From the NCBI RefSeq assembly GCF_017983445.1, contig NZ_JAGOBJ010000007.1, forward strand, positions 1 through 64,000: a stretch of 64,000 bases of DNA, written 5' to 3'. The stretch comes from Halomonas sp. Its GTDB lineage: Bacteria; Pseudomonadota; Gammaproteobacteria; Pseudomonadales; Halomonadaceae. Positions 53,495-61,171 of this stretch are shown piece after piece (position 1 is the stretch's first letter; the number at the start of each line of letters is the position of its first letter). A model generated the notes under the pieces. The model did not search any database and had not been told where the DNA came from. It saw nothing but the letters and a program-made list of their open reading frames with translations. Position numbers and translations under genes: made by a program.

Positions 53495-54124
53495 TTAATT
53501 TGCCTTCTGACTGACCACGACCATTGCCGGGCGAACCAAACGGCCGTTAAGCAGATAACCTTTCTGCATCACATCCATCACGGTGTTCGGCTCAAGCTCG
53601 GGGTTGGGCACCATGGCCATAGCTTCATGCACCTGGGGATCAAAGGGCTCGCCCTGAGGCTCGATGCTTTCAACGCCAAAGCGGTTAAGTACATCCAGCT
53701 GCATCTTCAACGTCATGGTGACACCTTCACGGTGAACCTCTGACGCGCCCTCTTCCATGGATTCCAATGCCTTTTCCAAGCTATCCACTACGGGCAGTAA
53801 ATCTTTAACAAATTTTTCCAGCGCAAATTTGCGCGCCTTCTCCGCTTCCTGCTCAGCACGGCGGCGAACATTTTGCGCTTCGGCAGCGGCGCGAAGCGCC
53901 TGATCCTTGGCTTCCGTCAGGCTCTGCTCAAGCTCTTCTACTTGGGCGGCCAATACTTCGGCTTCTGGATTACCAAGGCTGCCCTCAAGCGGGGCCTCAT
54001 CATTGATCAGGCCTTCAAGGTCGCCATTGACCAGGCGCTCTTCAATGCCTTGGTCAGTCATTTCGGACTCTTGCTCCTGGCGGGCCAGCTCGTCATCCAA
54101 CGGAGTTTGCGGTTCTTTTGCCAT
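53495..54124 (-). CDS. grpE: Nucleotide exchange factor GrpE
   Basis: Releases ADP from DnaK. The 209-residue protein has a long N-terminal coiled coil (about 60-120), the dimer region with [20 protein letters not shown] (about 107-126) and the C-terminal beta-wing with the family signature ending in [13 protein letters not shown] (about 193-205). The acidic first ~55 residues are probably flexible. It is the first gene of the heat-shock cluster. Confidence 0.96.
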   Translation of the reverse strand: MAKEPQTPLDDELARQEQESEMTDQGIEERLVNGDLEGLINDEAPLEGSLGNPEAEVLAAQVEELEQSLTEAKDQALRAAAEAQNVRRRAEQEAEKARKFALEKFVKDLLPVVDSLEKALESMEEGASEVHREGVTMTLKMQLDVLNRFGVESIEPQGEPFDPQVHEAMAMVPNPELEPNTVMDVMQKGYLLNGRLVRPAMVVVSQKAN

Positions 54125-54231
54125 GCCATGCTCCTAGAAAATGCGGCGGGGCCATACAAAAGGGCCCTGCGGTGCCTATAAATAAGCTTCCAATAAAGCG
54201 TTTATAAAAAGTTTTGAAAACGTCTGCACGC

Positions 54232-54260
54232 TATATGGGGGCCATAAAAGCCATCTCAAG
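54232..54260 (-). promoter_or_regulatory. Sigma-32 promoter of grpE
   Basis: Minus strand CTTGAG (54255-54260) preceded by CCCT, a 14-bp spacer and CCCCATATA (54232-54240), matching the CTTGAA/CCCCATnTA heat-shock consensus; about 108 bp before grpE. Confidence 0.85.
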
Positions 54261-54287
54261 AGGGGCATTGAAGTGAGTTATCGACTA

Positions 54288-54303
54288 CTGTATAAAACAA
54301 CAA
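54288..54303. promoter_or_regulatory. Candidate LexA site upstream of recN
   Basis: CTGT-N8-ACAA within TACTGTATAAAACAACAA matches the CTGT-N8-ACAG SOS box at 7 of 8 defined bases, about 80 bp before recN, a gene under LexA control in E. coli. Confidence 0.5.
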
Positions 54304-54381
54304 CTATCGGATAAGTACTATTTGGATAAGTACTATTGGATAACTATCCAGCTTCTGCGTCGCACTGCCTCAGGGGGCCTC

Positions 54382-56055
54382 ATGCTTACTCAGCTAGCGA
54401 TTCAAGATTACGCCATTGTCGACCGCCTTGAGCTTGACCTGACCCACGGCATGACCGCCATCACTGGGGAAACAGGTGCAGGCAAATCCATTCTATTAGG
54501 GGCTCTTGGCCTGTGTCTTGGCGAACGCGCCGATGCGGGCAGCGTGCGCCACGGGCGTGAGCGCACCGACCTTTCTGCGCGCTTTGATATTCAGCGACTG
54601 CCGGCAGCCACCGAGTGGCTGGCGGCGCGCGAACTGCCCACTGACGAGTGCCTGCTGCGCCGTGTGGTGACTGCCAACGGACGCTCGAAAGCATGGATTA
54701 ACGGTCAGCCTGCCACGATTACCGATCTGAAATCTCTCGGCGAGCAGTTGATTCAGATACATGGTCAGCACGCGCATCAAGCGTTAATGCGCGAGGAAGT
54801 GCATCTGGCTCTGCTGGATGACTACGCCAGCTTGCATGAAGCGCGCAGTCAACTCTCAGAAACCTACCACGAATGGCGCACCGCCCGGCGGCGACTTAAA
54901 AAACTCAGCGAAGAAGGTAGCGAGGTAGAGGCCAAGCGCCAGCTTTTGCGCTACCAGCTAGAGGAGCTGGACCAGTTAAGCCTGGGCGAAAACGAGCTGC
55001 AGACGCTCGAAGAAGAGCAGCAAACGCTTGCCCACGCCGAAGAAACCCTGCGTGAAACGCAGCTTGCTGCCGACTGCTGCGCAAGCGACGACGGCGGCGC
55101 GCTGTCACTTCTCAACCAGGCCTATACCCACTTGAGCGCTCTACCAGGCAGCGATAAAGGCATGCTGGCCAACACGCTTGCCATGCTTGGCGATGCGCGC
55201 ATTCAGGTAGAAGAAGCTGCCAGTGAGCTGCACCGCTTTGCCAGCACCACCGAACTTGATCCTGAGCGCTTAGCCTGGGTGGACGAGCGTTTAGCAGATG
55301 TACATCGTGTGGCGCGTAAGCATCACGTAGCGCCAGAAGAGATCTGCACGTTGCATGCGGCGCTTCAACAAGAAGTTGCTCAACTGGAGGCCAGTGATGA
55401 TGACCTTGAATCGCTGAGCAATCAGGTTGCTGAATGCCGCGAACGCTACCGTAGCGACGCGAAGAAGATTAGCGAGGCTCGCCAAAAGGCTGCCCTGCGC
55501 CTAGGTAAGGAAGTACAGCAACAGCTAGCTTTTCTGGCGATGGGCAAGGCGCGCTTTGAAGTAGCGGTTTCCGCTCGTGAAACGCCGACACCTGAAGGTT
55601 TGGATAGCGTACAGTTTTTAATCAGCGCCAACCCGGGCCAGCCTGCGCGTCCGCTTGCCAAAGTCGCCTCTGGCGGTGAGCTTTCGCGTATCAGCCTGGC
55701 GATTCAAGTGGTCGCGGCTTCGCACTCGACCATTCCAAGCCTTGTCTTTGATGAAGTGGATGTGGGTATTTCAGGCGCCACGGCCGAAATCGTCGGCCAA
55801 CTGCTGCGCAAGCTGGGCGAGAATGGTCAGGTAATGACCGTCACGCACTTGCCGCAGGTGGCAGCACAGGCGCACCAGCATCTGCATATAGAAAAACACG
55901 CCAAGCGCGATACCACGCTTACCCATATGGCGTTACTCGACGAGCGTGGCCGCATCAGCGAGCTTGCCCGCATGCTAGGCGGGGTGAAGCTTTCCGATCA
56001 GACGCTGGCTCATGCCCGCGAAATGCTGCACGCCAGCCAGCGCCCGCCGCACTAA
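54382..56055 (+). CDS. recN: DNA repair protein RecN
   Basis: SMC-like ATPase for double-strand break repair. The 557-residue protein has Walker A GETGAGKSI (about 29), a long central coiled coil (about 170-370), the signature SGGELSRISLA (about 432) and Walker B VFDEVDVGISG (about 461). The ATG at 54382 matches family starts (MLxxLxIxxFA); a frame open upstream adds unrelated residues. Divergent from grpE. Confidence 0.95.
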   Translation: MLTQLAIQDYAIVDRLELDLTHGMTAITGETGAGKSILLGALGLCLGERADAGSVRHGRERTDLSARFDIQRLPAATEWLAARELPTDECLLRRVVTANGRSKAWINGQPATITDLKSLGEQLIQIHGQHAHQALMREEVHLALLDDYASLHEARSQLSETYHEWRTARRRLKKLSEEGSEVEAKRQLLRYQLEELDQLSLGENELQTLEEEQQTLAHAEETLRETQLAADCCASDDGGALSLLNQAYTHLSALPGSDKGMLANTLAMLGDARIQVEEAASELHRFASTTELDPERLAWVDERLADVHRVARKHHVAPEEICTLHAALQQEVAQLEASDDDLESLSNQVAECRERYRSDAKKISEARQKAALRLGKEVQQQLAFLAMGKARFEVAVSARETPTPEGLDSVQFLISANPGQPARPLAKVASGGELSRISLAIQVVAASHSTIPSLVFDEVDVGISGATAEIVGQLLRKLGENGQVMTVTHLPQVAAQAHQHLHIEKHAKRDTTLTHMALLDERGRISELARMLGGVKLSDQTLAHAREMLHASQRPPH

Positions 56056-56102
56056 TCACGCTTGCCCCGCGGTTTTATCGATAATTTCAAACCACGCAAA
56101 AC

Positions 56103-56147
56103 ACCCCCATCCCGCGTCCTGTTTAACAGGGGCGGCATGGGGGTTTT
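56103..56147. terminator. Terminator between recN and fur
   Basis: ACCCCCAT (56103) pairs with ATGGGGGT (56137), enclosing a CCTG/CAGG inner stem, then TTT on the plus strand. It serves recN and possibly the convergent fur. Confidence 0.75.
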
Positions 56148-56185
56148 AGGCTGTCGCTAAAAAACAAGTGACTGGGGCTAGCCGC

Positions 56186-56638
56186 CTATTTTTTATTGAT
56201 CGACACGTTAATTTGGCGCGTTACGTCCGACCCACGAGGGCGCACGTAAAGTACCAGGGCGTGATCGACAAGCTCATAGCCGTGCTCTTCGGCGATCTCT
56301 TGCTGGCGTCGTTCGATGATGTCATCGAGAAACTCGATGATTTCACCACTTTCCAGACACACCATATGGTCGTGGTGGTCTTCTTGTGTCATCTCAAATA
56401 CTGCATGGCCGCCGTCAAAGTTATGACGAATTACCAGACCGGCTGACTCAAATTGGGTCAACACACGGTAAACGGTTGCCAAGCCAACATCCTCGCCCGC
56501 ATCAATCAGTGTTTTATACACTTCTTCTGCGCTAAGGTGGTGTTGACCCGAAGCATTTTCGAGAATCTGAAGGATCTTGACGCGCGGCAGGGTCACTTTC
56601 AGCCCGGCTTTGCGCAGTTCATGGTTCTGATCGGCCAT
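56186..56638 (-). CDS. fur: Ferric uptake regulator Fur
   Basis: Iron-dependent repressor. The 150-residue protein has a winged helix (about 1-83, with GLATVYRVLTQFE, the recognition helix), the metal-binding HHDHMVCLESGEI region (about 87-99) and a C-terminal dimerisation domain. It lacks the C-terminal CxxC-type second site. The start MADQNHELRKAG at 56638 is chosen; the long open frame upstream lies over bamE. It is divergent from bamE as in Pseudomonas. Confidence 0.96.
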   Translation of the reverse strand: MADQNHELRKAGLKVTLPRVKILQILENASGQHHLSAEEVYKTLIDAGEDVGLATVYRVLTQFESAGLVIRHNFDGGHAVFEMTQEDHHDHMVCLESGEIIEFLDDIIERRQQEIAEEHGYELVDHALVLYVRPRGSDVTRQINVSINKK

Positions 56639-56710
56639 GGTTGCTCTTCGCAGTAACAGGTTAGGTCGGGTATGATCGACCGAAACCACGATAGTGAAGA
56701 ACAGGCTCAA

Positions 56711-57181
56711 ATGCAAAAATTGACTCGCATCATCACACTTTCCGTTGCCCTTACCGTTGTAAGTGGCTGTAGTTACGTTGGCGTTTACAAGCGTGACATT
56801 CCGCAAGGCAACCTGGTGACTCAAGAAATGGTCAGCCAGCTTCAGCCAGGCATGACCCAGGAGCAAGTTACCTACGTCATGGGTCGCCCGCTGATGGAGG
56901 CGCCTTTTGATTCCAACCAATGGGATTATGTGTATCGCTTGGACGAAGCTTACGGCGGCGTTGAACAACGCCGCGTAACGCTGACATTTGATCGGTCAGG
57001 CCGCTTATCCAATGTACAGCAGCAGGGCGACTTCTCTGGCGATCTTCCGGTCAGCACAGACACGGGCCTAGGGCCAGCTCTTGAAGGCGCCGACCCGCTA
57101 GACGCGCTCCCCCAGGAGAGCATTCGGACACAAACGCCTGAGACGGCACCTGCGCCTCAGCCGATCCTGCGCTCCGAGTAA
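56711..57181 (+). CDS. bamE: Outer membrane assembly lipoprotein BamE (OmlA)
   Basis: Small subunit of the BAM outer-membrane protein assembly machine. The 156-residue precursor has a signal peptide and a lipobox ending in SGC (Cys about 21), then the SmpA/OmlA domain with LQPGMTQEQVTYVMGRPL (about 46-63), WDYVYR and RVTLTFD. A proline-rich tail of about 50 residues extends beyond the E. coli protein. Its promoter region overlaps that of fur. Confidence 0.94.
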   Translation: MQKLTRIITLSVALTVVSGCSYVGVYKRDIPQGNLVTQEMVSQLQPGMTQEQVTYVMGRPLMEAPFDSNQWDYVYRLDEAYGGVEQRRVTLTFDRSGRLSNVQQQGDFSGDLPVSTDTGLGPALEGADPLDALPQESIRTQTPETAPAPQPILRSE

Positions 57182-57185
57182 ACGC

Positions 57186-57497
57186 TTACTGGCCACTCGC
57201 CTGACGTTTTGCACGCTCCAGGCGAGCGGCCTTTGGGTCAATTTGCAGCGGGCGGTACACTTCAACGCGATCCCCGGCACGCAGCGTTTGCGTTTCGGGA
57301 TTGCGCAGCGCCTTGCCAAAAATTCCCAGTGCCGCCTTGCTGAACGTATCTTCGGACAGCTCGGGGAATAGCTCTGGCAAGTTAGCCAATGTCACGGCTT
57401 GGCGCGCAGTCGTGCCGTGAGGCACCTGCAAGGCCACCAGACGCTGTTTAGCGGGCAATGCAAAGGCTACCTCTACCGGAAGGCTGTTATCGCCCAT
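57186..57497 (-). CDS. rnfH: RnfH family ubiquitin-like protein
   Basis: A 103-residue beta-grasp protein (UPF0125) with VEVAFALP (about 8), FGKALRNPETQTLRAGDRVEVYRPL (about 60-84), and a basic tail. It overlaps the upstream ratA by 11 bp. The pair has been proposed as a toxin-antitoxin system (RatA/PasT with RatB/PasI) in E. coli, but in most bacteria it behaves as a core gene pair linked to respiration, and that reading fits this context better. Confidence 0.9.
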   Translation of the reverse strand: MGDNSLPVEVAFALPAKQRLVALQVPHGTTARQAVTLANLPELFPELSEDTFSKAALGIFGKALRNPETQTLRAGDRVEVYRPLQIDPKAARLERAKRQASGQ

Positions 57498-57921
57498 ACA
57501 GCTCGTCAGCGCGCTTGGTGAAGGCGTCTACCAACTGGCCGGCAATTTGCTGAAACAACCGTCCGAAAGCCATGCTTAACAGACGGCTGGCAAATTCAAA
57601 CTCCATTTCCAGGCTGACTTTGCAGGCATTCTCCCCCATCGGGGTAAAAAGCCAGCGCCCTTTTAAGCGTTTAAACGGCCCTTTCACCAACGACATTTCA
57701 ATTTGTTCGGGGGTAAACAGGTCGTTACGCGTTGTGATGGTTTGCTCCACCCCCGCGCGACCCAGGGTCATTTCCCCGATTAAATGGGTTTCGTCACGCT
57801 CAAGTAAGCGTGCCCGGCTGCAGCCCGGTAAAAACTCGGGGTAGCGTTCGAAATCGTTGACCAGATCGAACATTTGCTGGGGGGTGTGCCGCACCAAGGC
57901 GGAACGATTGACGGTTGGCAT
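57487..57921 (-). CDS. ratA: RatA/Coq10-like START-domain protein
   Basis: A 144-residue SRPBCC (START) protein with VRHTPQQMFDLVNDFERYPEFLPGC-type opening (about 10-34; family signature YPEFLP) and the C-terminal MAFGRLFQQIAGQLVDAF helix. It resembles Coq10, which helps ubiquinone reach respiratory complexes; E. coli RatA was reported to block 70S formation. The start ATG at 57921 is behind GGAGAGG. It is divergent from smpB. Confidence 0.92.
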   Translation of the reverse strand: MPTVNRSALVRHTPQQMFDLVNDFERYPEFLPGCSRARLLERDETHLIGEMTLGRAGVEQTITTRNDLFTPEQIEMSLVKGPFKRLKGRWLFTPMGENACKVSLEMEFEFASRLLSMAFGRLFQQIAGQLVDAFTKRADELYGR

Positions 57922-58047
57922 TGACCTCTCCGCTGACTTCACAGTGCCCAAAGCGTATCATGGGGAACATTTTTTCAGACCTTGAATGGTATCACGCCTC
58001 CCCATATAACGAAGGGGGTGCCACTGACAGATTACAGATGAGGTTTC

Positions 58048-58539
58048 ATGGCCACTAAGAAAGGTAACAGCAAGGGCCCCGGCAGCAGCGTTATCGCCCA
58101 GAACAAGAAGGCGCGGTTTGAGTACCATATTGACGAAACCTTCGAGGCAGGTCTTGCGCTCGCTGGCTGGGAAGTCAAAAGCCTGCGCGCCGGTAAAGCC
58201 CAGCTCACCGACACCTATATTCTGGTGCGTAACGGCGAGGCGTTTTTATTGGGTAGCCATATCATGCCGCTCAATACGGCCAGCACACATGAAATAGCCG
58301 ACCCCACGCGTACTCGTAAACTTTTGCTGCACCGTAAAGAAATAGCCAAAATCTTTTCGATTACCCAAGACAAGGGCCATACCTGTGTGCCGCTCAAGCT
58401 TTACTGGAAGCGCAATAAGGTGAAGTGTGAATTGGCGCTGGTGACCGGTAAACAGCTGCACGACAAGCGGGCAACAGAAAAAGATCGTGACTGGAGTCGT
58501 CAAAAAGGACGAATTATGCGGGAACATAACAAGGCATAA
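58048..58539 (+). CDS. smpB: SsrA-binding protein SmpB
   Basis: Partner of tmRNA in trans-translation. The 163-residue protein has an OB-like core with [20 protein letters not shown] (about 28-47), [18 protein letters not shown] and a basic C-terminal tail ([17 protein letters not shown]) that reads the empty A site. It is directly upstream of ssrA. Confidence 0.97.
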   Translation: MATKKGNSKGPGSSVIAQNKKARFEYHIDETFEAGLALAGWEVKSLRAGKAQLTDTYILVRNGEAFLLGSHIMPLNTASTHEIADPTRTRKLLLHRKEIAKIFSITQDKGHTCVPLKLYWKRNKVKCELALVTGKQLHDKRATEKDRDWSRQKGRIMREHNKA

Positions 58540-58540
58540 C

Positions 58541-58569
58541 TGGTCAATCAGGTGTGGGCACGTTAGAAT
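58541..58569 (+). promoter_or_regulatory. ssrA promoter
   Basis: TGGTCA (58541-58546), 17-bp spacer, TAGAAT (58564-58569), immediately after the smpB stop and 15 bp before the mature tmRNA 5' end. Confidence 0.65.
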
Positions 58570-58584
58570 GCTCATCTGAAATAA

Positions 58585-58962
58585 GGGGGCGACATGGTTT
58601 CGACGCCGGTGACAACCCTTGCGGTGCATGCCGAGAGCGTGATGTATCTCGTAAATCCCACATCACGAAAAATAGTCGCAAATGACGAAAACTACGCTCA
58701 AGGCGCGCTAGCAGCTTAAACTGTTAGCTTCTTGTCTGGCCCCAAGGTGATGTGCCTATTCATCATTGAGGGGATACGAGCTAAAGCTGATAGGACCGCG
58801 TTTGGTGGTGTCTTCTCGTCAAGCGTTAAACTTTAGAAGGCTCGCGTTGCTGAATCCTGATCGTCGGAGCCAGTGACGTTAAAACAAATGACGAAATCTA
58901 AGCATGTAGAGCCAATAGGCGCGTGCTGGCGGACGCGGGTTCAATTCCCGCCGCCTCCACCA
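58585..58962 (+). ncRNA. ssrA: tmRNA (transfer-messenger RNA)
   Basis: Rescues stalled ribosomes. The 378-nt gene begins GGGGGCGACATGG and ends in a T arm (GGGTTCAATTCCC), acceptor CGCCTCC and encoded ACCA; the acceptor ends pair over 7 bp. The resume codon GCA at 58678 opens the tag A-NDENYAQGALAA with TAA at 58717-58719, ending in the LAA degradation signal read by ClpXP. The 3' end is a known integration site and has imperfect copies farther downstream. Confidence 0.97.
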
Positions 58963-58979
58963 CCTTACTATACAAATCA

Positions 58980-59001
58980 AGCACCTAGCGGTGCTTTTTT
59001 T
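58980..59001 (+). terminator. ssrA terminator
   Basis: AGCACC-TAGC-GGTGCT stem followed by TTTTTTT, 18 bp after the tmRNA. The stem-loop and the preceding AATCA recur at 60282. Confidence 0.9.
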
Positions 59002-59441
59002 GTGCCTATAGTCTGAATATGGCCTGTTTAGGCATAGCTATGTCAGCTTTTGAGTCAGCTTTTGACCCTAGAATCGTTGTTCAGATTGAATTGATCAACT
59101 CATCGCCCTGTCCTTCGGTAATCCCCCCTCCGCCATGGTGGCCGCTAAATCATCCTCGCCATAGGCACACGATACAACAACAAGACAACCCAGCGGCATG
59201 ACTTGGAGCGAGCCGGGCTGGCGCTGTATATTCAAGTGATGTTGTCACGCTATGGGTTAGGCAAAGGGGGCTAGATAGGCACTTGGTTAATGGGGTATGG
59301 GGCGAAGCCCCATGCATCGAAGCGGTAACGACAATACAGAGTAAGCGCGGCAGCTGATTGTCCAGCCGTCCACTACCCACCGCAAACACCACCGGGCCGT
59401 TCATTGCCAAACGAAGGTTTTATAAAGCTTGATGCCTTCGA

Positions 59442-59459
59442 TGTAGCTTATAAGCTACA
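59442..59459. promoter_or_regulatory. Perfect 18-bp palindrome, likely toxin-antitoxin operator
   Basis: TGTAGCTTATAAGCTACA is a perfect palindrome ending 8 bp before the toxin start and overlapping a TACAAT -10-like element (59456-59461), the expected place for autorepression by the antitoxin. Confidence 0.7.
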
Positions 59460-59467
59460 ATGAGCCA

Positions 59468-59800
59468 ATGATAGAGCTTACACACTACCTGGCCGCTGAC
59501 GGTCACGACCCATTTCAAGCATGGCTGAACGCCGTGAAGGCTAAAGATAGGATGGCAGCAATGCGAGTGCTGACACGCCTTAGCCGACTGGCCACAGGCA
59601 ATGCAGGCGACGCCAAGGCAGTGGGCAATGGTGTGCTAGAGCTACGGATTGATTACGGGCCTGGCTACCGTGTTTATTATGCCAAAGTAGGCCACCATGT
59701 GGTTATGTTATTAGCCGGTGGAACCAAGAAACGCCAGCAAGCCGATATAGAGCAAGCCAAGGCGTTTTTAGCCGACCACCGTAGGAGAGCCATTACATGA
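59468..59800 (+). CDS. RelE/ParE-superfamily toxin (HigB-like addiction module killer)
   Basis: A 110-residue basic protein of the type usually annotated as putative addiction module killer protein (COG3657). It has an N-terminal FQAWLNAVKAKDRMAAMRVLTRLSRL helix pair (about 16-41), then G-V-L-E-L-R-I-D-Y-G-P-G-Y-R-V-Y-Y (about 58-74) and VVMLLAGGTKKRQQADI (about 80-96). These proteins are presumed mRNA interferases. The start ATG overlaps no obvious ribosome site. The antitoxin follows with an ATGA overlap. Confidence 0.88.
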   Translation: MIELTHYLAADGHDPFQAWLNAVKAKDRMAAMRVLTRLSRLATGNAGDAKAVGNGVLELRIDYGPGYRVYYAKVGHHVVMLLAGGTKKRQQADIEQAKAFLADHRRRAIT

Positions 59801-60117
59801 AAAGCCATGATGCTGCTGTTGTCGAAATGCTGCGCGATGATCCCAATATGGCGCTGGACTATTTGCGCACCGCCTTCGATGAGCTAGACGAGGAAGGTGG
59901 CGAGTCGGCTTTTCTCATGGCGCTACGCCATGTTGTTGAAGCTCAAGGAGGTGTGGCCGCTATTGCGGAACGTGCCAAGGTGTCACGCGAAAGCCTTTAC
60001 CGAGCGCTTTCACCTAAAGGCAACCCCACGCTACGCACGATGACCGCCGTCATCAAAGCGACAGGTATCCACTTTCACGATCTGACACGCCATAGCCAAG
60101 GACCAGTAGCAGGATAG
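59797..60117 (+). CDS. Antitoxin of the addiction module (HigA-like, HTH)
   Basis: A 106-residue acidic-leading protein of the addiction-module antidote family (COG3636). The DPNMALDYLRTAFDE segment (about 14-28) is likely toxin-binding, and a Cro/C1-type helix-turn-helix follows (GGVAAIAERAKVSRESLYRAL, about 52-72, then NPTLRTMTAVIKATG). It is translationally coupled to the toxin, which comes first, as in HigBA-like systems. Confidence 0.88.
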   Translation: MKSHDAAVVEMLRDDPNMALDYLRTAFDELDEEGGESAFLMALRHVVEAQGGVAAIAERAKVSRESLYRALSPKGNPTLRTMTAVIKATGIHFHDLTRHSQGPVAG

Positions 60118-60232
60118 AGAGCGCCGTATCTGGGTTCAAAGTACGAGTTAATATGAGTAGCGCCTCAGAAAAGGGAGCATAATTGGGGGCACATTTAAAA
60201 CAAGCCCCAAAAAATGTAAAATAAAAACAATA

Positions 60233-60251
60233 GCTTAAATTAAATTTAAGC
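60233..60251. repeat. Inverted repeat beside the distal att-like copy
   Basis: GCTTAAATT-A-AATTTAAGC, a 9-bp AT-rich inverted repeat with one central base, ends 5 bp before the repeated CGCCGCC. It could be part of an integrase arm site. The other gap sequence (60118-60232 and 60308-60564) shows no gene; a GGGGGC/GCCCC hairpin lies at about 60184-60208. Confidence 0.5.
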
Positions 60252-60255
60252 GGGA

Positions 60256-60307
60256 CGCCGCCTTCACCAGACACCCCTTCGAATCAAGCACCTTTCGGTG
60301 CTTTTTT
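60256..60307 (+). repeat. Imperfect copy of the ssrA 3' end and terminator
   Basis: 13 of 14 bases match the tmRNA end and 23 of 25 match AATCAAGCACC plus terminator (CTTTCGG loop instead of CTAGCGG), in the same spacing as at ssrA. It reads as an att site copy left by integration. Confidence 0.7.
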
Positions 60308-60564
60308 CGTTTCTGGAATATACAAAAACTATCCAGATAAAATTACTCTATGTTTAGCAATACTAATCACTCTTCTCTGGCGACACGGTACACACAGTCA
60401 GAGACACCACATCTTTTAAAGCAGTAGCTTTTACTTACAGCAGCGCCAGGGGGGGTGTACTTTCCATTGGCTGGTGGTCATCACAATAAACCCCTCTACA
60501 ATCAACGATATTAAAACCAGCCTTATGCCTTTCGAGTGTGTGGCAAACCTCACCCGCCACCATT

Positions 60565-60589
60565 TAAAAAAGCACCCTCAGGTGCTTTT
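60565..60589 (-). terminator. Terminator of the LprI-like gene
   Basis: AAAAGCACC-CTCA-GGTGCTTTT with a T6 run on the minus strand, about 30 bp after the stop. The stem sequence is the same as that of the ssrA terminator. Confidence 0.75.
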
Positions 60590-60617
60590 CGTTGCGAATA
60601 ACTGTTTTTATACGTGC

Positions 60618-61016
60618 TTACCGTGGACAACTAAGGTCGCCCTCTTCGCAGCTGGCATGTTCTTGGAGCCGTTGTGCGCGCGCCTTGGTAAGTGTTTCAA
60701 GGCAGGCGTTGTGCACCATGGGTTGAGCGCTGCCGCCTTCTACTGAGCTACTCTCAAACGCGCACTCGGCATCACGAAAACCAATCCACTTGCGCTGGGC
60801 CGCTCTGAGTTTTTCAAGCGATGACCCATTATTCTCAAGCCTTCCAACCAGCGTTTGATACGCCTCGTTAAGCTCATCATCAGCCGCTTGATACGCTTGC
60901 GCCGAGCACTGGGTCATTTCCATCTGTGTTTTAGGGCTATCACACTCGCCGTTAGCGCTTGCGGCACTACTTAATATTAAAAGCCCTACACCCGCCCATA
61001 GTGATAATAATCGCAT
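60618..61016 (-). CDS. LprI/DUF1311 family periplasmic protein
   Basis: A 132-residue protein with an N-terminal signal peptide (cleavage likely after SAASA, about 21). Its DUF1311 domain has four or more cysteines (CDSPKTQMEMTQC, about 25-37; ECAF; NACLETL) and the characteristic QRKWIGFRDAEC segment (about 74-85). The family includes the mycobacterial lysozyme inhibitor LprI, but most members are of unknown function. Confidence 0.88.
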   Translation of the reverse strand: MRLLSLWAGVGLLILSSAASANGECDSPKTQMEMTQCSAQAYQAADDELNEAYQTLVGRLENNGSSLEKLRAAQRKWIGFRDAECAFESSSVEGGSAQPMVHNACLETLTKARAQRLQEHASCEEGDLSCPR

Positions 61017-61100
61017 GGTGATACCTATTACTGGTTAATAAAGCCAAAGTGACCGCATGGAGTCTATCTACTTTACAGGTTAGCTGTCTTTGTATGCCCC

Positions 61101-61144
61101 ATAACAGTAGGGCGCCAGCATTTCTGCTGGCGCCCTACTGTTAT
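61101..61144. repeat. 20-bp perfect inverted repeat downstream of zinT
   Basis: ATAACAGTAGGGCGCCAGCA and its exact complement are separated by TTTC. There is no T run on either strand after it, but its place 27 bp after the zinT stop suggests a 3'-end stabilising or terminating hairpin. Confidence 0.7.
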
Positions 61145-61171
61145 CCTAACGATAAAAACGCTTACTCAATC

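Larger units (their letters stand above)
58949..60307. mobile_element. Small ssrA-linked island between imperfect att-like repeats
   Basis: The last 14 bases of ssrA, CGCCGCCTCCACCA (58949-58962), recur as CGCCGCCTTCACCA at 60256-60269. In both places AATCAAGCACC and the terminator follow after exactly 12 bases, so an ungapped duplicate of about 52 bp brackets 1.3 kb. The interval holds a toxin-antitoxin pair and no integrase. The 505 bp from 58963 to 59467 carry the terminator, a CGAAGC-loop hairpin near 59294-59312 and no recognisable gene (a short unassignable open frame covers 59149-59274). I infer a decayed or non-autonomous element. Confidence 0.65.

Noticed and set aside
56639-56968. 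Upstream extension of fur to 260 residues
   Set aside because: It lies over bamE on the other strand; Fur proteins start at MADQN-like sequence.
57186-57921. rnfH-ratA as a mobile toxin-antitoxin system
   Set aside because: The pair sits in conserved core synteny next to smpB, and the Coq10-like and RnfH readings explain it better.
60474-60746. 90-codon plus-strand frame
   Set aside because: It runs through a terminator and antisense to the LprI-like gene; no recognisable features.
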